Assembly: GCA_022376515.1 (NCBI GenBank) | Contig: WTXI01000067.1 | Coordinates: 62,001-126,000, forward strand | Source: Lactifluus volemus | Lineage: Eukaryota; Basidiomycota; Agaricomycetes; Russulales; Russulaceae | Reading direction: 5' to 3' | Length of the DNA: 64,000 bases | In this document: positions 11,203 to 22,963 of the stretch, one piece after another | Layout of the letters: each line of letters opens with the position of its first letter | How positions within the stretch are numbered: the stretch's first letter is position 1 | Notes under the pieces: model-generated | Databases searched by the model: none | Told to the model about the DNA's origin: nothing | The model's input: only the letters and a program-made list of their open reading frames with translations | Translations under genes and position numbers: made by a program

Positions 11203-12905
11203 ATGTTGCTACCTGAAAACCCCTCCGCTCCAGCTGACAATTCTGACTTCCAGTCCATCTTCGATGAAGCCGTGAAAGAGTATAATAAGAAAACCAACGG
11301 AAATATTACTTCCGATCCTTTACTCGTCGAACTCGGGTCTTGCACATCCGTGGACGATATTCTCGCTGTGTTTCACCGGCGAGACGAGGATCTCAGAGCA
11401 CCTCGGTGTAACCTGGAAAGGTTTCTCATCCCGATTTTAAATGTTCTCTGCAAAGTTTCTCCCATCATCGTTGATGGCGTTGGTCTCGTGGGTGTCAGAT
11501 TTCTCATTCTGAAATTCTTAATCGGTTTGCTAAGTTCCTGTATAATGTTTTCAGGTATTCCCACCTGCAAAAGCACCGGCAGACTTTATTTGCGCTGGCA
11601 TTGGAATCCTCCTCTCGGTCGGTATATACCTTTTCCTCTTGGATACACTGTTGTGATTCCAAAGTATTTCAGGCGGCCAAAGGTGTCCATACTTACAGAA
11701 AAGCACTTGCCGATCTCTTTTCGCGAATTCGACACTTTTTTGCGCGCCTTGAGGTTCACACCAAGACCGAGATTCCGCTGACTATGGCTATGAAGCGAAT
11801 ATTCATAGAGATCATGACAGAAGTGCTCTCTATACTTGCTATCGCAACAAAGGAGATCAAGCGGCCAGTAACAAGTGAGCTTATCTCTGCATAATCTAAC
11901 GTCCACAACTCAAGTCCGTTTAGTAATATATCTCAAAAGGCTCATTAAGAACAAAGACATTAAAGATTCGCTACAGAAGTTGGACACATTGACGCAGGCA
12001 GAGAGCTCAATGGCGCAAGCAGAGATTCATAGTATCACTCTCAATGTCCAGCGTTCGTGATTTTTCTTACTCACAACTGTTCTCTGCGAAAGCTCAACAT
12101 CCCTACAGGAAACCAGCTCCGTGACCGCCTTCGAACATGGCTTTCTCCCCCAGACCCATCCCAAAATCATAACCTGGCGTGTCGTGCTCACAACGAGTGG
12201 ACCAGCCAATGGCTGTTTCAAAACACCATCTTCAACAAATGGAAGTCGACTGGTTCAAGTTCCCTTTTGTGGCTTTATGGAAAACGTACGTCGCTCTTCG
12301 CACTCACCGCACAAATATCGCTGATGGTATTTTTGATTCGATAGGGGGCTCAGGCAAGACGGTTATATGGTTTGTCGTCACAGATCACTCCCACCATGTC
12401 AAACTTACGCAGTCGAGCAGCTCCACGATCATAGAGGATATCATGGCCTTGCGTGACGCCGGAAGGGCCTACGTATCCTATTTTTATTTTGACTCCCGGG
12501 ATACAACTAAACGAAGTTATCAAGACCTGCTCCATTCGCTCCTTTTCCAACTTTCTGCTCAGTCAAATCATTCCTTCGATACACTCTCCCGGCTCCATTC
12601 GAAACATGATCATGGAACAAGGCTGCCTAGTGATGATGCGATGATGGAATGCCTCAAAGACATGCTCTCTACCGCGGACTCAAACTCAACTTACATTATC
12701 ATCGACGCTCTCGATGAATGTCCAAATACCTCTGGGATTACATCTCCTCGAGGACATGTCCTCAACCTTCTGAAGAAGCTGGTTGAACTTCACCTCCCAA
12801 ATCTTTACGTCTGTGTCACCAGTCGGCCGGAAGTCGACATCCGGCTTGTCCTCGAGCCCTTGACACCAAACCGTCTATCCCTCCATGGCGAGAATGGAAA
12901 AATAA
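11203..12905 (+). pseudogene. NLR-like gene, 5' half (Goodbye domain plus NACHT), broken after NACHT
   Basis: ATG at 11203 begins MLLPENPSAP, followed by FQSIFDEAVKEYNKKTNGNITSDP, the start of a fungal STAND Goodbye domain. Exons can be joined by eye in one frame: GVGL, then PPAKAPADFICAGIGILL, then RIRHFFARLEVHTKTEIPL, LSILAIATKEIK, YLKRLIKNKDI, RTWLSPPDPSQNHN, LLWLYGKRGSGKTVIC (P-loop), STIIEDIM, YFYFDSRD, IIIDALDECP (Walker B) and CVTSRPEVDIR. The P-loop exon is joined by a 48-base intron at 12370-12417. After NRLSLHGENGKIKK near 12905 the family sequence stops, and an unrelated insertion-like block replaces the winged helix and ankyrin part. Such proteins are cytoplasmic nucleotide-dependent switches (family knowledge). 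The truncation should disable it unless the short form has a role. Confidence 0.8.
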
Positions 12906-13300
12906 AGAAGTCGTTTTTAAGACTCCCAAGGTTACTAGTATACGGGCGTGCAAAGCGAGGACTTCAACGACGAAAACAAGTGGTAACGAGATAAAAACGA
13001 GATCACGCGATAATGGGGAACAAAAGTGGGCTATCTTGTGCCCTTACGACTTAGTTAGAAGTACTTAGAACTTCTATACAAAAACATGTGCTACTACTGC
13101 TGCTACTACCCCAAAAGACGGCCGCTCGATCGGCTCAGCTGCTCATCACCCAGAAAATGAAACTGAGTCAAACTAAAATACAAAAAAGGGTCTTGATGCG
13201 AAAATGAAAGTGTACCGTGATTTACGGCCATGGACGATTGCCCCCAATGGGGAGCGGTCGCTACCCACGTGTGGTGGCCCTCGGGCCGGGGGCGCCTGTT
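12906..13300. mobile_element. Insertion-like block replacing the 3' half of the NLR gene
   Basis: The left edge is where NACHT homology ends. The right edge is where similarity to the 5.0 kb block begins (TTGTGAATC...GTAGTGTTATAC at ~13300 and ~4995). The block has no coding potential that I recognise. The GGGGGCGCC(A/T)GTTG motif at its right end recurs near 20275, so it may be part of a dispersed element. No target-site duplication could be shown. The type of element is unknown. Confidence 0.4.
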
Positions 13301-14045
13301 GTGAATCAGTAGTGTTATACAGGGTGATGGTTCAAACGTTGGAGAGGCACGCTGGATACGAACCTCGAACACTACGATCCATAACCTACGATTATCCTTT
13401 CAATAACAAAAATATACGGTGAGCAGATTCAGTCCCTCAAATCTACAGTAGCTTGGCATGGTGAGTATCCAGGCGTTGTCCAACACCAAAATCATCCAGC
13501 GCTTTGTATTGATAGGACCTTCCCACCGTCTCCAAAGAGGTAACTCGCACTACGCAGGCCAAGAATCCGCCCATAGATGCCTCCGCATGAAAGTAGAAAT
13601 CTATTTCAGGAGTGACAAACGAGCTGACTCGGGTGCAGAGAGGGGTAAAATCAGGGAGAGCACAGGGTATGTGAAAGCATGCCGCGAGTCACTGCGGAGG
13701 AGGCGTGCATGGGTGATTATTGAGTGAAGAACGTATGCTCACGGGGATATTTTGTAATCGTGTGGTCAAGGAATATTAGGGGAGTAGGATACGCCAAGGC
13801 ACAACAGGAAGATGACCCATCCAGGGCCATAAGCCCCAGCCCAATATATACAGGTGCGACCCCTTAGTTGGCCACCGCACTCGCTATACTACAGTACTGC
13901 CTGTGTTGGTGTTCAAGTTGACGGAGGCAGTTGCAGCAATCACGAAGAGACAAGGCCCCGGGCCGGGATCGTCCATCTTCGCCATCACGTGATAGCACTC
14001 GGTCTCGATTCTCGAACACACGATCGAGGGTGACTGCTAACTAAG
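13301..14045. other. Duplicated intergenic region and presumed promoter of the MSPAG copy
   Basis: The sequence from ~13740 to 14045 (GTGTGGTCAAGGAATATTAGGGG..., CCAATATATACAGGTGCGACC, ACGATCGAGGGTGACT) is repeated before the second MSPAG start at 25800-26110. It is the upstream region of that gene family. The TATATA-like motif lies about 200 bases before the ATG. No other gene was seen. Confidence 0.45.
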
Positions 14046-15480
14046 ATGTCTCCTGCTGGAGCTGTACAAGACAACAAGGCTAAACGTCAAGAGCGGCTCA
14101 AATCGCGATTTCGTGGTAAGCTTTTGCTTCACGCGCGGGTTCTTTAATCTCGGACTTATCTTTCACGTGGCGTCAATGGAGAATCCCCCATCAAGAAGCA
14201 CGCGTGCTTCGTGCAAGTCGGCAGTTACGCCCAAATCGCGCGTCCAGCTGCGTCCAAGGCGGCAGCCAAAACCAAGACATCGCCCACCGGCACCTCAAAA
14301 CGGGACACGCAAATCTGTCGCCACACCACATAGGAATGAGGGGAAGGAAAACACCTTACCTGGCACGAAGACGTCCCGTGGCAGGTTGAAGACACCAAAG
14401 TTGCAGGAGAGCAAGACAAATGATGGTGCGTGGGCCGTTTGCATCGGGTATGTCGTGCACTGAACAACTACTTTTTCAGGGCCTTCTCTCCCCAGCGTTA
14501 CGGCTCAGCGGATGCCCTTCGCTGACCAACTTGCAGCTGCCAGTACGTGTTCCCTCTGTTATTCTGACGTAAGCGCGATAGTTCTGGACTCAGCCTAGCG
14601 CTTCCTTTGCTCCACAGGAAATTCCACCAAGGCTCCCACCCCGTTCCCAACCTCATGAAAGGCTCGGCCCGCTGCCGCTCCAGTCCTTTTTCTGCTGGGG
14701 AAAATGTAAAGGTAAAGCTGCTGCTGTGGATATGCTCCCACGCTACTCCGAAGAGCTTGGGGCTGGCAACGAGATGACAACGTCCCCCGCTTCGACGACC
14801 ATGTCTCCCCTTGTCCTCGCCCTTAAGAATGAACGGAAAGTTGCCCAAGAGAGAACAGGGACCACCGCGGCGCCACTAGTAGCGGGACGAGGAAAGAGCC
14901 GAGAGGACGGATCACTGCCAAAGAAATAGTGCCAATCGGCTAAAGCCAAGGCAGGAGATGATGCATCCAAGAAGGTATCGTCTTTGATAAAAGTGTCATG
15001 CCCGACCCCTCACTGATCTTCTCCGAAGAATCGCACGCGAGCCCGAGTCGATCCTAGTAGCAGCTCAGGGAAAGTGCGGGTTTCGCAGGGGAAGAATGCA
15101 CCCGCAAAGGTGCCGCGTAAACGCACGAAATTAAGGATGGGCGATACCAAAGGCGAGAAGGAGCACGAGAACGAACCACCAAAGTAGAAGCGTCGGCGTG
15201 CTGCCGATCCCGCAGTGAGGTACGCCCTTTCTTCTGGAACAGTTTCTTTAATTTCTGTCTGGGGACTCACGTTGCATCGTCCCCGCCGCAGGAAGGAGGA
15301 CGAGGGAATCACCAGGTCAGCGCGCGAAGCGTCGGTTGTGGCCATGGATAGAGTGCGTCATTTTTCATCCTTTGGATATGTCGTGATGTGGGAAGTGCTG
15401 AGAACTCTTTTCATTTTTTATCCCAGCCGATGCCGTCGCCCGTAAAACAACAACAACTTGAACCTACGGCACAGCGAAAA
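14046..15480 (+). pseudogene. MSPAG-family gene, copy with start codon (basic nuclear-type protein, function unknown)
   Basis: ATG at 14046 begins MSPAGAVQDNKAKRQERLKSRFR and an intron follows. Downstream exons encode SRKSAVTPKSRVQ, NEGKENTLPG, KTSRGRLKTPKLQESKTNDG, DMLPRYSEELGAGN, LALKNERKVAQERTG and KNRTRARVDPSSSS. The composition (Lys, Arg, Pro, Ser) suggests a disordered, probably nuclear protein; I recognise no domain. A TGA in the PFPTS exon (near 14653) is shared by all four copies, and this copy has further stops (after SLPKK and in PPK-K). Either the exon joins are wrong or the family is decayed. Other copies: 5.69, 17.96 and 26.11 kb. Confidence 0.45.
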
Positions 15481-16094
15481 CATGCGTCAAAAGAGATGGA
15501 ATAGTGGGCATATCTAGGCGTCTACCATTTGCTCTTCAGTGTGTCCAATCCGAGTCACCGGGGCCCTTTTCGTCGTATCTATGCGCAGGCCAAGAACCAT
15601 CCATAAATGCTCCTGTATGACAAGGTATGTGAAAGTATGCCTCGAGTCAACGGAGAGGAGCCATGAATGTGTGGCCATGGGTGGTCTGAGCAAGTTACGG
15701 GATTTTCCTCGCTTTAACAGTAGTCGCGTGCCAGTGACTCCCATATGGACCGCTTGCTTGTCTCGTACACCATAACAGTAACATATAGTAGATATCGATT
15801 TCTAAACAGGCGCGGCAACAGTCAAAAGTTATTTTTTCCACAGGCCTCCTTCTGATTCCAATCCCCACGCATTGGCGTGCAGCTGCTCGTCAGTGCAGAC
15901 GTAGGGATTAAACTCGTTCGTCTGTGACATTGAATCATGTTCGCGCGTGGTTTGAATGGCTACATGCATTCGAGTGGGTGGGATGACCCCAGAAAGCACG
16001 TTGACCCTCGGGAACGAGCGACGACTGCTTGGAACCCCGTCGCCCTGAATATAGGCCTGGATAGGCATCAACATCGTGAGTGGGAAGAAGAAAG
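15481..16094. other. Intergenic block repeated at 19.93-20.6 and 28.66-29.3 kb
   Basis: The sequence GGGCATATCTAGGCGTCTACC and the following ~250 bases recur upstream of each membrane-protein 3' end. Small minus-strand frames (15744-15514 and 20197-19994) are related to each other but have no recognised motif. Nothing further can be supported. Confidence 0.5.
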
Positions 16095-17633
16095 TCAAGT
16101 CAGGAGGCCGTACATCTCAGAGGAAAAGTTTATCAGAGAGCGATACATTCGCGTTGCAGCGATGACCAATACTATCAGAGCTGGGATCTGAAACATCTAT
16201 GTTGCGGGATGTATGAGAATCAGGCATCGTTCTCCACTCATGGAAAAGGAAGAACGTACAACGTTAAGAGCATCTTGAAATTCGAGTAGAAGTGAGCCAA
16301 GTCAACTTTCTCATCAGTAAAGTGAGTGAATGCAAATACCATTCAGGTCCAAAATAAGGAACACCTGCAACACAAATAGATATGATCAAAAAGAGACGTC
16401 GAGGGCCTAGTAGAAGCTAACCGTTGGCGGGACCTCAGCAACAGCAGCAAGAAAAAACCAAATGAGCCCCTGTTCAACAGAACAACATCAGCGAATGGAA
16501 GGAAAGTAAATGTGTCATCACCTACCTGTTTCCATAGAAAGTCACCCAGACTGAGCGTGCCTCCGTCTTGCAGGCGTAGGCGAAGCAGGCCAGCGAGCAT
16601 CATAAGGAATAACATAGTGTCGGTAGCGAGCGTGGCAATGACATTCAGTTTGGCGGTGTCGGTGTTGGATGGCATACAACGTTCCTCAGGTATCCATACG
16701 TAACGGATCTGGGGACAGATCAGTCCCAAAGGTCATGACGTAGCTAGATTCCCTTGTTTACCCGCACGACTCCTGATGCCAAAACAAGCGCGTATGAGAT
16801 CTCGGGTCCACCTGCCAGTGCAGAAGAAGAGACCTACCTTGGATGAGGAATGCAACGTTCGTTATCCATACCGTGGTGGCAAGCGCCAGGATGATCTTAT
16901 TTCTATTCCAGATGGCGATGCTGGTGCTACCATCAGTCCTTTCTTTCCAAAAACGAACCTAGTGAGGGAGTGCAGGACTGGACGTACACGCGAATCATCA
17001 ACAATAGTGATGCGCAGGCCAACGCAAGATAGCCGAAAATCTAGAAGGAGAAGAGACCGAGCACAGTAGTAAGCAATTAGGATTCTTTAAATGGAGGAAG
17101 TGCATCGAAAGGGATGCTTACGAGTCCAAAAATGATCCACAGCTTGAGGTGGTCGGTCATCATGAGGCAGTCCAATTCACGGGCACTGCACGTACCTGAC
17201 AGTTGATTGGCGAATAGACGTCAATTCCGACGATGTTGAGGATCACTTCCATCAATGTAGCTATCCGCGTCAGGGAATAAATCTAGAGAAGGTGAAAGGT
17301 TAGTCGTAGGGGTCTGAGGAGACCCCCCCGTCAGCACGGACCCATATTGTCCAACGGTAGGGGCGATTCCCTCTGATGACACTCCACTCGAAATGCAGAG
17401 TGGTGAATAATTCCCAACTGAGAAGCGGAAGGTTGAGTTGACATGATAGAACCTGTAGCGAAATGCTCGAGACAGACAACGCACAAGAAGATGCCATGAC
17501 AAGCATGCCAGAGCTTTGCCGCTGCCCCTGTTAGAATATGGGTTTAGTTGGAATTCCAAACATAGAGAAAGGCCGCACGAGGATACGCACACGATTCCTG
17601 CGCGATCACGTTGGGATCTTGAAATTTTATCAT
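16095..17633 (-). CDS. Seven-segment integral membrane protein, tandem copy 1
   Basis: Thirteen exons can be joined on the minus strand from ATG at 17633-17631 (MIKFQDPNVIAQESW) to TGA at 16097-16095, giving about 261 aa with no frame defect. Key segments in order: LWHACHGIFLWELFTTL, YEW-type motif FEWSVIRGNRPYRWTIW, IYSLTRIATLMEVILNIVGI, LWIIFGLIFGYLALACASLL, IAIWNRNKIILALATTVWI, LATDTMLFLMMLAGLLRLRL, GLIWFFLAAVAEVPPTVFL and IPALIVLVIAATRMYRSLINF. This matches a large basidiomycete-specific family of predicted seven-helix membrane proteins that I know only as hypothetical. The function and ligand are unknown. It is divergent from an NLR-like 5' stub at ~17.8 kb. Two close paralogues lie at 20.6 and 29.3 kb. 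Confidence 0.85.
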
Positions 17634-17958
17634 TCTTGCAGGCAAGCTTAAGATGGAAAGGGACTCGGAGCTGATCACGGTTTGCTAGTGAATCAGCAGC
17701 GGACCATCGACAATATATAGCGAGCAGAAGCCAAATCATATTCATGTTTTAGATGAGGGTGTGATATGAGGCGCATGACCATCATGATGGGTTATGGTGA
17801 TGTGTTAGGTTTCCAGCGACAAGCGCCCTGACTCAGTTGCAGCTGAAGAATGTGTGAGGTAGTAGCCTCTACTATCTATCAAAGCTATCAAAAGTATACT
17901 CTAACCTCAACATTGAAAGAAGAGCTGGTGTATTAATGTCCATCACGCCAGCGTGAGG
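17634..17958. other. Divergent spacer ending in a truncated NLR-like 5' region
   Basis: After the membrane-protein start the sequence GGTTTCCAGCGACAAGCGCC (17810) matches the leader of the Goodbye-domain copies at 10.9, 22.38 and 31.1 kb. The similarity continues to about 17958 (...ATGTCCATCACGCCAGCGTGA) and then jumps into a MSPAG-family fragment. A recombination junction therefore removed the NLR gene body here. Confidence 0.6.
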
Positions 17959-19110
17959 ATAGGCTGCTCGGTAAATTCTACCAAGACTCCCACCCCGTTC
18001 CCAACCTCATGACAGGCTCGGCCCGCTGCCGCTCCCATGTCTGAAGTCCCTTCTCTGCTGGGAAAAAGTGGAAAGACAGCCGAAAAGCATAAAGGTAAAG
18101 CTGCTGCTGTGGATATGCTCCCACGCTACTCCGAAGAGCTTGGGGCTGGCAATAAGATGACAACGTCCCCCGCTTCGACGACCATGTCTCCTCTTGTCCT
18201 CGCCCTTAAGAATGAACGGAAAGTTGCCCAAGAGAGAACAGGGACCACCGCGGCGCCACGGAACGAATGATCCAATAGTAGTGGGACGAGGCCTCCTCTG
18301 GAAGCAGCAAGAACCGCTCTGCATGCGACCAGTGAACTAGAGGATAGCGAATCTGATGGCTCGGATGTACCTTTGGCTAAGATTTAAAAAATGTGCAGAG
18401 ATGACGCATCCAAGAAGGTATCATCTTTGACAAAGGTGTCATGCCCGACCTCTCACTTACCTTCTCCGAAGAATCGCACGCGAGCCCGAGTTGACCCTAG
18501 TAGCAGCTCAGGGAACGTGCGGGTTTCGCAGGAGAAGAATGCGCCCGCAAAGGCGCCGCGTAAATGCACAAAGGTAAGGATGGACGATACCAAAGGCGAG
18601 AAGGAACACGAGGACGAACCACCAAAGAAGAAGCCTCGGCGGCGTGCCGCCGATTCCGCAATGAGGTATGCCCTTCTTCTGGAACAGTTTCTCTAATCTC
18701 TGTTTGGGGACTCACGTTGGATAGTCGCTGCCGCAGGAAGGAGGACGAGGGAATCGAATCACGAGGTCGGCGCGCGAAGCGTCGGTTGTGACCATGGATA
18801 GAGTGCGTCTTTTTTCATCCTTTGGATATGTCGTGATATGAGAAGTTCTGAGACCGTTTTTCATTTTTTTTCCCAGCCGATGCCGTCGCCCGTAAAACAA
18901 TAACAACTTGAACCTACGGCACACCGAAAACCTGCGTCAAAAGAGAAACCACCCTCACGCACCGCCACTGCTGGACGAGCTCGCCGCCCCCGTAAGCTAC
19001 CTCCAGCTCTCCTTCAGTTCGACGCACCAAGATCAACGCACAGACTCTTCCGGCATTAGGTGACGTCGACGATGACGATCCTATCGATATACTTTCTTCG
19101 GTCGTAACCA
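17959..19110 (+). pseudogene. MSPAG-family gene, 3' part
   Basis: The fragment starts at the PFPTS exon and carries the family through MSEVPSLLGKSGKTAEK, DMLPRYSEELGAGN, NERKVAQERTG, ALHATSELEDSESDGS, KNRTRARVDPSSSS, then PPKKKPRRRAADSA (a likely nuclear localisation signal), and after an intron SLPQEGGRG. An acidic end ALGDVDDDDPIDILSS is visible in another frame near 19060. The 5' exons are missing. Several in-frame stops (TGA near 18006, TGA after RNE) mark it as broken, or as a gene whose introns I cannot place. Confidence 0.5.
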
Positions 19111-19373
19111 AATCAGACATCTATTTACTTCTCATTTTTTACTTGTCATCTTCATTTCATTTCTTATTCTTTTTCTTTTTTTTTGTTCAATCTGTACTTT
19201 TCACTGTCAATCTACCAAACTGTCTCATAAGTACAACACATTTTCATTTTCTTGAAATGAATATCTGCTTCTCGCTTTCCGTCTATAGACCCCTTACAAG
19301 ATAAAAGCACGACCGATGATTGAGGCTAATTCGTACAACTACCTAGTGAGCGAATCACTAATACAAACGCAAG
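19111..19373. other. AT-rich spacer upstream of MSYT copy
   Basis: The spacer is T-rich (TTTTTCTTTTTTTTTG and similar) and is repeated at 27.95-28.2 kb. It precedes the MSYT start codon in both places and probably served as leader or promoter. It contains no gene. Confidence 0.5.
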
Positions 19374-19854
19374 ATGTCCTACACAGCATCGCTCCAGCCG
19401 TTTGTAGACGTTGAGGTGGCGGCGGCCCGGGCAATGCAGGATGGCTGTTCGAAGAAGAATACGTGGGAGAGGATGAATGGGTGATTCGCGAGTTTGGTGA
19501 GTGTCCTGAAATGGGCAACGTGTTTCGCGCGCAGGGACTCGGATGCCGAGAATTTGAGCGCGCCTGTTGGGGTCTGTAGATGAACTCAGATATGCGGCAG
19601 TGCTACGTCCGAATCGATATAGGAATAGGGAGCGCGAATGGAAATGGTGTATGTGCCAAGACGATCATTGAATGCTTGAGGCGTGAAAAGCACTTGGGAT
19701 TTTCGGAAGGAGCGTTGGTGGTCGAAGCTATCGAAAACATGAAGAAATGCTGTCAGACGAGACCCAAGACGTACTTGGCATTAGGCGCGGTTCTATTCCC
19801 TCCCACATCAAGGACTTAGACATGTCGTTCGCCAAAAGTACTGTGAGTCTGTAG
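19374..19854 (+). pseudogene. MSYT-family ORF, copy 2
   Basis: ATG at 19374 begins MSYTASLQPFVDVEVAAARAMQDG and ends its first exon at NTWERMNG before a likely donor. The final part reads KHEEMLSDETQDVLGIRRG, SIPSHIKDLDMSFAKSTVSL, then TAG at 19852-19854. Between them an alternative frame is open for 79 codons (MNSDMRQCYV...). The middle exons cannot be joined without stops. No domain is recognised. The near-identical ends in copies 2 and 4 suggest real former coding sequence. Confidence 0.4.
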
Positions 19855-20606
19855 TGTCGTAAGGTGATGCTTCAAACGTTGGAGATCCACACTGGACACG
19901 CACCTCTCCATAGCAACAATCATCCTTGATTTCCTCAATTCCACACAGTCTGCTTGGAATAGTGGGCATATCTAGGCGTCTACCATTTGCTCTTCAGTGT
20001 GTCCGATCCGAGTCACCGGGGCCCTTTCTCGTCGTATCGATGCGCAGGCCAAGAACCATCCATAAATGCCCCTGTATGACAAGGTATGTGAAAGCATGCC
20101 TAAAGTGAATGGAGAGGAGCCGTGATGTGTGACCATTGTGTGGTCTGAGCAAGTTACGGGATGTTCCTCGCTTCAACTGTAGTCTCGTGACTCGCATATT
20201 AACCGCTTGCGATGGGAACAGTACTGTACTTCATTAGCTTCATCCGTTGACTACTGTACTAGTACCGTAGTCTGGGGGCGCCAGTTGTCTCGTACACCAT
20301 AACAGCAACATACAGTACATATCGATTTCTAAACAGGCGCGTCAACAGTCAAAGTTATTTTTTCCACAGGCCTCCTTCTGATTCCAATCCCCACGCATTG
20401 ACGTGCAGCTGCTCATCAGTGCAGATGTAAGGATTGAACTGGTTCGTCCGTGACATCAAATCATGTTCGCGCGTGGAGTGAATGGCTACATCTACATGCA
20501 TTCGAGTGGGTCCGGAAAGCACGTTGACCCTCGGGAACGAGGGACCACTACTTTGAACTCCGTCGGCCCTGAATAGGCATCAGCCACATGAGTGGGAAGA
20601 AGAAAG
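19855..20606. other. Intergenic duplicated block
   Basis: This corresponds to 15.48-16.09 and 28.58-29.35 kb. It includes GGGGGCGCCAGTTG at ~20275, also present at the edge of the 12.9-13.3 kb insertion. No gene could be supported. Confidence 0.5.
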
Positions 20607-22144
20607 TCAAGCGAGGAGGCCGTACATCTCAGAGGAAAAGTTTATCAGAGAGCGATACATTCGCGTTGCAGCGATGGTCAATACTATCAGAGCCGGGATC
20701 TGAAACATCTATGTTGCGGGATGTATGAGAAACAGGCATCGATCTCTAAAAAGAACGTACATCGTTAAGAGCAGCTTGAATTTCGAGTAGAAGTGAGCCA
20801 AGTCAACTTTCTCATCAGTAAAGTGAGTGAAAGCAAATACCATTCAGGTCCAAAATAAGGAACACCTGCAACACAAAATAGATATGATCAAAAAAGAGAA
20901 GCGTCGAAGGCTTAGTTGAAAGCTGACCGTTGGCGGAATCTCAGCAACAGCAGCAAGTAAAAACCAAATGAGCCCCTGTTCAACGGAACAGCATCAGCGA
21001 ATGGGAGGAAAGTAGATGTGTCACCACCTACCTGTTTCCATAGAAAGTCCCCCAGACTGAACATGCCTCCGCCTTGCAGGCGTAGGCGAAGCAGGCCAGC
21101 GAGCATCATAAAGAGTAACATTGTGTCGGTAGCGAGCGTGGCAATAGCATTCAGTTTGGCGGTGTCGGAGTTAGATAGCGTACAATCTTCCTCAGGTATC
21201 CATACGGAACGGATCTGGGACAGATCAGTCCAAATGGTCAGGACGTAGCTAGATTCCATTATTTACCCGCACGACTCCTGACGCCAAAACAAGCGCGTAT
21301 GAGGTCTCGGGTCCACCTGCCAGTGCAGAGGAAGAGACCTACCTTGGATGAGAAATGCAACGTTTGTTATCCATACCGTGGTGGAAAGCGCCAGAATGAT
21401 CTTATTTCTATTCCAAATGGCGATGCTGGTGCTACCATCAGTCATTTCTTTCCAAAGACGAACCTAGTGAGGGAGTGCATGACTGGACGTACACGCGAAT
21501 CGTCAACAATAGTGATGCGCAGGCCAACCCAAAATAGCCGAAAACCTAGAAGAAGAGACAGAGCACAGTAGTCAGTAATTAGGATTCTTTAAATGGAGGA
21601 AGTGCATCGAAAGGGATGCTTACGAGTTCAAAAATGATCCACAGCTTGAGATGGTCGGTCATCACGAGGCAGTCCAATTCACGGGCACTGCACGTACCTG
21701 ACAGTTGATTGGCGTATAGACGTTAAGTTGGACGATCTGGAGGATCACTGCCATCAATGTAGCTATCCGCGTTAGGGAATAAATCTGGAGGCGATGAAAG
21801 GTCAGTGCTAGGCGTCTGAGAAATTTTCAAAGAGACCCCGTCAGCACGGACCCATATTGTCCAACGGTAGGGGCGATTCCCTCTGAAGACACTCCACTCG
21901 AAATGCAGAGTAGTGAAGAATTCCCAACTGAGAAGCGGAAGGTTGAGTTGATATGACAGAACCTGTAGCGAAATGTTCGAGGCAGACAACGCACAGGAAG
22001 ATGCCACAAAAAGCATGCCAGAGCATCACCACTGCCCCTGTTGAAACATGGGTTTTAAGTGGCACTCTAGACGTAGAGCAAGGCCGCACGAGCATACGCA
22101 CACATTTCCTGCACGATCACGTTGGGATCTTGAAAATTTACCAT
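20607..22144 (-). CDS. Seven-segment integral membrane protein, tandem copy 2
   Basis: ATG at 22144-22142 (MVNFQDPNVIVQEMW) and TGA at 20609-20607 bound the same 13-exon structure as the copies at 16.1 and 29.3 kb, about 261 aa with every splice junction and frame intact. Recognisable pieces: LWHAFCGIFLWEFFTTL, FEWSVFRGNRPYRWTIW, IYSLTRIATLMAVILQIVQL, LWIIFELVFGYFGLACASL, IAIWNRNKIILALSTTVWI, LATDTMLLFMMLAGLLRL, GLIWFLLAAVAEIPPT and IPALIVLTIAATRMYRSLINF. It belongs to the same uncharacterised basidiomycete membrane family. Its start faces the Goodbye-ankyrin gene at 22.96 kb, with about 0.8 kb between them that includes a solo LTR. Confidence 0.85.
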
Positions 22145-22463
22145 TCTTCCAGGCAAGCCTAAGATGGAAGGGGACTCGGAGCTGGTCACGGTTTGATAGT
22201 GAATCAGCAGCGAACCATCGACAATATATAGCTAGCAGAAGCCGAATTGTATTCCTGTTACAGATGAAGCCGTGATATGAGGAAGCGCGGTATGAGTCGC
22301 ATGATCATTGATTATGGTTCCAGTGATGTGTTGCGCCTCCGAACTTGAAATCATATTTGGCAGATTCGGAGGTTTCCAGCGACAAGCGCCTGACTACGGA
22401 ATTGCAGACAAAGAATGTGATCCTTGAGTGGTTACTATCTATCAAAGCTATCAAATTATACTA

Positions 22464-22738
22464 TGTTGGATGAAGATCCTAAGACTAGGTAGATAGTAAG
22501 TAATTGAGATAGGTAAAAATATAAGGAGTGACTAACCTCAGTTTATAAGTGAAAAGACCGAGGTGCGGAGGACACGGTGTCTACTCTATATAAGGTAGGA
22601 TCAACTGAGATGAAATTGTAAAGTAATGAAGCCATAAGGGGATAGCGGAGCACAATAAAATTGGGATGGTCCGAATGTAAGTACTAGTAGTAGAGAGCGT
22701 TGGTTCGACTTAAGCCTTGCGAGGCTGCGCTCCCAACA
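22464..22738. mobile_element. Solo LTR, 275 bases, with 5-base target-site duplication
   Basis: The element begins TGTTGG and ends CCAACA (TG...CA ends with 6-base inverted termini) and is flanked on both sides by TACTA (22459-22463 and 22739-22743). The empty site is visible in the paralogous spacer at ~17895-17915, where CTATCAAAAGTATACTC runs straight into TAACCTCAACATTGAAAG. This is the structure left by recombination between the two LTRs of a retrotransposon. No internal domain remains. Confidence 0.85.
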
Positions 22739-22963
22739 TACTACAACCTCAACATCGAAAGAAGAGCTGGTGTATTAATGTCCATCACGCCGATGATGCC
22801 AGTGTGATAGAAGGTTTCTCGGGCGGTGGTGAGGCTTTCAGTTTGCGGTGTATCAGTGGCTGCCTCAAACACTGCCAATGTCATACTTCAGCCATTTAGC
22901 GCCTGTCCTTGTTACAATCACCTTGCGCCCTCCAACCAGGAATCCTCTTACCGTCCCCACCCT

